A stretch of 47,034 nt of DNA. Origin: Mesorhizobium sp. LSHC420B00 (lineage in GTDB: Bacteria; Pseudomonadota; Alphaproteobacteria; Rhizobiales; Rhizobiaceae). The DNA lies in the NCBI RefSeq assembly GCF_000503055.1, contig NZ_AYVY01000006.1, positions 8,749 to 55,782 on the forward strand, written 5' to 3'. The notes beneath the pieces were generated by a model. It had not been told where the DNA came from and did not search any database. It saw only the letters and a program-made list of their open reading frames with translations. Below are positions 44,802 to 47,034 of the stretch, one piece after another. A program made the translations under genes and the position numbers. Numbering within the stretch: the stretch's first letter is position 1; each line of letters starts with the position of its first letter.

Positions 44802-45917
44802 ATGGCTGTGGAACCGGCAGGCAAAGCCATTCCGGCGCGCATGGCATCACTCGACCTGCTGCGCTTGGCCGCAGCCCTCGCGGTCGTGCTCTATCATTAT
44901 CTTTTTGGCGGCGCGATCGCCGGAAGTCTCGATGTAGAATATCCTGCCGCAGCACCTTACGCCATCTATGGCTATCTCGGCGTCAATCTGTTTTTCCTGA
45001 TCAGCGGTTTCGTCATCGCGTGGTCGGCCGAAGGTCGAACCTGGCAGGAATTCGCGGTCGCCCGCTTCGCCCGGCTTTATCCCGGATTCCTTGTCTGCAT
45101 GACCGCAACTTTTGTTGTTCTCGTCGTCGCCAAAGACCAGCGTTTTCCGACCGATATTGCGACCTATGTAGCCAATCTCTCTATGTTCGCCCGCCTCTTC
45201 GGCAGACCATCCATGGATGGGGCCTACTGGTCGATCATGCTCGAGATCCTGTTCTACGGCTGGGTTGCAGTGCTGATTTTTGCGGGTGCCTTTCAGCGCT
45301 GGAAAATACCTATCGCTGCCATCTGGCTCGCAATTTCGGCAAGCAACGAGTTCTTCTTTGAGAACACGGTGATACGCATTCTCTTTATTACAAACTATGC
45401 GCCTTTGTTTGCCGCCGGCATCCTCGCGGAAGACATCGTTGCAAGGGGCCGTTCGCCGGCTGCGTTCCTGCTTCTTGCCGTCGCATTCCTGGTGTCTTGC
45501 CAGACCATAATCTTCTCTCACAACTGGATGCATGAGCACTTTGGCGCTGCCATTTCGTATCCTGCTCTCCTCGCCGCCAATATAGTGATCTACGGAGTCT
45601 TCTCTGGCGCGATACTGCTCCGCTCGGTGATTGCTCCATCCAAGGTTGTCATGATGCTCGGAGGATTGACTTATCCGCTGTATCTTTTGCATCAGTATAT
45701 TGGCTACATCTCGCTTAACGCGCTGGCGCCGCATGTCGGAAAGAACGCCGCATTCTTCGTTGTCTTTGCCGGGACTCTTCTTGCCTCTTTTCTCGTCTGG
45801 CGCTTCATCGAGACGCCGGTACGCAAGCCGCTCGTTCGCGCTCTGGTGTCTGGGATATATCGCCTTGCACCAGCCTCGCAGCCAATCCGGCCAACCTCGT
45901 CCGCACGAACATCGTGA
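44802..45917 (+). CDS. Membrane acyltransferase, acyltransferase 3 (OafA/ExoZ) family
   Basis: A 371-residue protein with about ten membrane helices that transfers acetyl or other acyl groups from the cytoplasm onto sugars in the periplasm. The signature His32 lies in LRLAAALAVVLYHY, the RFARLYP motif follows the second helix pair and YPLYLLHQYIGY near the C-terminus is the typical late motif. ExoZ is the rhizobial EPS acetylase of this family, so EPS O-acylation is the likely job. It lies directly after the methyltransferase. Donor and acceptor cannot be fixed from sequence. Confidence 0.88.
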   Translation: MAVEPAGKAIPARMASLDLLRLAAALAVVLYHYLFGGAIAGSLDVEYPAAAPYAIYGYLGVNLFFLISGFVIAWSAEGRTWQEFAVARFARLYPGFLVCMTATFVVLVVAKDQRFPTDIATYVANLSMFARLFGRPSMDGAYWSIMLEILFYGWVAVLIFAGAFQRWKIPIAAIWLAISASNEFFFENTVIRILFITNYAPLFAAGILAEDIVARGRSPAAFLLLAVAFLVSCQTIIFSHNWMHEHFGAAISYPALLAANIVIYGVFSGAILLRSVIAPSKVVMMLGGLTYPLYLLHQYIGYISLNALAPHVGKNAAFFVVFAGTLLASFLVWRFIETPVRKPLVRALVSGIYRLAPASQPIRPTSSARTS

Positions 45918-46298
45918 TCAGAGGCGCTCGGCGGGTGTCCCAGAAAGATTCGCGTTAATCGCGAAACACCGGGGTATCCGGGCTTGGCACGCTGTACGGC
46001 ACGCTGGATGTGTCCCGCTTCCGGTTTCATTGACGGCTCAGCCGATTCCCCAGCACCCCGCATGACGAGGCTTCAAGAGCAGCGAAGCGCACTCCAAATA
46101 GCGCACGCCAGGTCCGGCACATGGCGCAAGACTCTCTTGCGACCTGGCACCGCATCGAAGGGCTTATCGGGGAGAAGGTCGCACTGTGTGTATCAACTTA
46201 CGATCAAAGTTTCTCTCACGGGGTGCCGGTATGTGATTTGGCGCTAATATACGCAGTCTGTAGGTAGGGCGCTGTCGAAACAGAAAAAGGAATATTGG
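45918..46298. other. Intergenic region between acyltransferase and secreted protein gene
   Basis: A 381-bp gap. It holds a small hairpin TTCGCG/CGCGAA at 45949-45965, a larger nested structure at 46107-46148 (listed separately) and a TAATAT box near 46246-46251 that may be a -10 element for the next gene. The plus-strand frame at 45984-46247 has no protein character. Confidence 0.4.
46107..46148. other. Nested inverted repeat (structured RNA or operator candidate)
   Basis: An outer stem GCCAGGT (46107-46113) pairs with ACCTGGC (46142-46148), and inside it CGCAAG (46125-46130) pairs with CTTGCG (46136-46141) around a five-base loop, leaving an 11-base bulge on one side. There is no U-run. It is 150 bp upstream of the secreted protein start. 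Confidence 0.4.
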
Positions 46299-47034
46299 AT
46301 GACAACTCTGCATTACACGTCAGGTGGATCGGGCACGGAAATTGCTCAAGCCGGATTCAATCTGGCTGACGTTTCATCCGTTGACCAACTCAATGCGCTG
46401 CCGGACGGTATGAAAGGCATGGTCTATCTGAACGAAACCGACGGAGTAACCTCCTCCTTTGTCGACAAGGTCACGCCCTTCATCGGTAATCCAAAGCTGT
46501 TCGGATTCTTCCTGGTTGACGAGCCGGATCCCACCGGCCAATGGGGTACCTACGCCTCTGCCGCAAATCTGAAGGCAGAATCCGACTGGATTCATTCCAA
46601 TGTGCCGGATGCCAAGACCTATATCACGATGATGAGCCTGGGGACGTCGGCGAATCCAGATTTTTCGAACACCTACAATCCCGCCAGTACGGGTATCGAT
46701 TACTACGGCGTGGATGTCTATCCTGTCCGCACGGATGGCGCGGTCGACTACAACATGATCGACAAATTCGTCGCCGCCGCTCAGGCATCGGGCATCCCGA
46801 CGAGCCAGATCATTCCAGGCTACCAGACGTTTGGAGGTGGCGACTATAACACCGACATGGGTGGCAAATATGTCGTGCCCACCGCCACCCAGATGGAAAC
46901 CATGATGGACCACTGGGCCAAGCTGGTTCCGTCACCCGCCTTCGACTACGCATACGCCTGGGGTTCGCAGCGAGGCGACACAGCGTTGGAGAGCTCTTCG
47001 GAACTGCAGGCCGTTTTCCGGGAACACAATCTCG
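46299..47034 (+). CDS. Putative type I-secreted glycoside-hydrolase-like protein (5' part only)
   Basis: The gene runs off the right edge; 245 codons are visible. The ATG follows AAAAAGGA at good spacing. There is no signal peptide (MTTLHYTSGGSGTEIA). The sequence alternates beta and alpha segments: MVYLNE, LFGFFLVDEPDP (Asp74-Glu75-Pro76), YITMMSL, DYYGVDVYP and IIPGYQTFGGG, the pattern of a (beta/alpha)8 barrel with DEP and DVYP as possible catalytic loops of a glycoside hydrolase. Acidic, Cys-free and signal-less, it fits export by the PrsDE system encoded at 18295-21587; RTX repeats would be expected beyond the window. Enzyme activity is not proven. Confidence 0.75.
   Translation, partial: MTTLHYTSGGSGTEIAQAGFNLADVSSVDQLNALPDGMKGMVYLNETDGVTSSFVDKVTPFIGNPKLFGFFLVDEPDPTGQWGTYASAANLKAESDWIHSNVPDAKTYITMMSLGTSANPDFSNTYNPASTGIDYYGVDVYPVRTDGAVDYNMIDKFVAAAQASGIPTSQIIPGYQTFGGGDYNTDMGGKYVVPTATQMETMMDHWAKLVPSPAFDYAYAWGSQRGDTALESSSELQAVFREHNL

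Noticed and set aside
45984..46247. An 87-codon plus-strand frame
   Set aside because: It runs through the nested inverted repeat, lacks a ribosome-binding site and has no protein-like pattern.

Overview
The window reads as chromosomal DNA of a high-GC alphaproteobacterium of the order Hyphomicrobiales, most like Mesorhizobium or a close relative. The grounds are the overall gene style, a PrsDE-type type I secretion system beside exopolysaccharide (EPS) genes, an ExoF-like export protein, an LpsL-like epimerase, an HWE-family histidine kinase and a plant-responsive LuxR regulator. This is inference from gene content; no rRNA, tRNA, integrase, intact transposase or CRISPR array was seen.

Region 1 (1-8970) is a peptide uptake and sensing locus. 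A partial solute-binding protein gene is followed by a five-gene peptide-type ABC importer operon on the minus strand in the order A-C-B-D-F (6329 down to 551). Divergent from it lie a LuxR-family regulator (6586-7356) and a proline iminopeptidase (7529-8428). The regulator has Met and Trp where AHL receptors have Trp57 and Tyr61, the signature of plant-associated LuxR solos, and the pip gene beside it is the classic partner. A frameshifted LacI-family pseudogene follows.

Region 2 (8970-17886) holds a small conserved-looking protein and then a tight plus-strand operon: a stand-alone adenylation-carrier-thioesterase protein, a NAD synthase-family amide synthetase, a glutamine-hydrolysing asparagine synthetase, an AMP-forming acyl ligase and an acyl carrier protein. 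A PrmC/HemK-like methyltransferase faces it. The product is unknown; the gene set suggests an activated and amidated small acid or amino acid, possibly a polysaccharide substituent.

Region 3 (18295-26620) has the type I secretion pair prsD-prsE, whose junction carries a tandem 183-bp duplication. A minus-strand operon for EPS start-up follows: sugar nucleotidyltransferase, sugar aminotransferase, initiating sugar-phosphate transferase, a LegB-like 4,6-dehydratase and an ExoF-like outer export protein.

Region 4 (27130-32114) is regulatory: a NarL-type response regulator, a convergent membrane HWE kinase with two PAS domains, a PAS-LuxR regulator, then an LpsL-like UDP-glucuronate 4-epimerase.

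Region 5 (32296-45917) is the second EPS operon (glycosyltransferase, Wzy-like polymerase, second asparagine synthetase, Wzc-like protein with decayed kinase motifs, Wzx-like flippase; minus strand), then a Trm112-like protein, a secreted beta-propeller, a P-loop kinase, a methyltransferase and a membrane acyltransferase. The window ends inside a gene for a signal-peptide-less, TIM-barrel-like protein that is a plausible type I secretion cargo and EPS-modifying enzyme.

Together the genes describe a cell-surface polysaccharide factory with unusual amide and acyl chemistry, its own secretion system and local regulators, next to a plant-signal and peptide sensing module.
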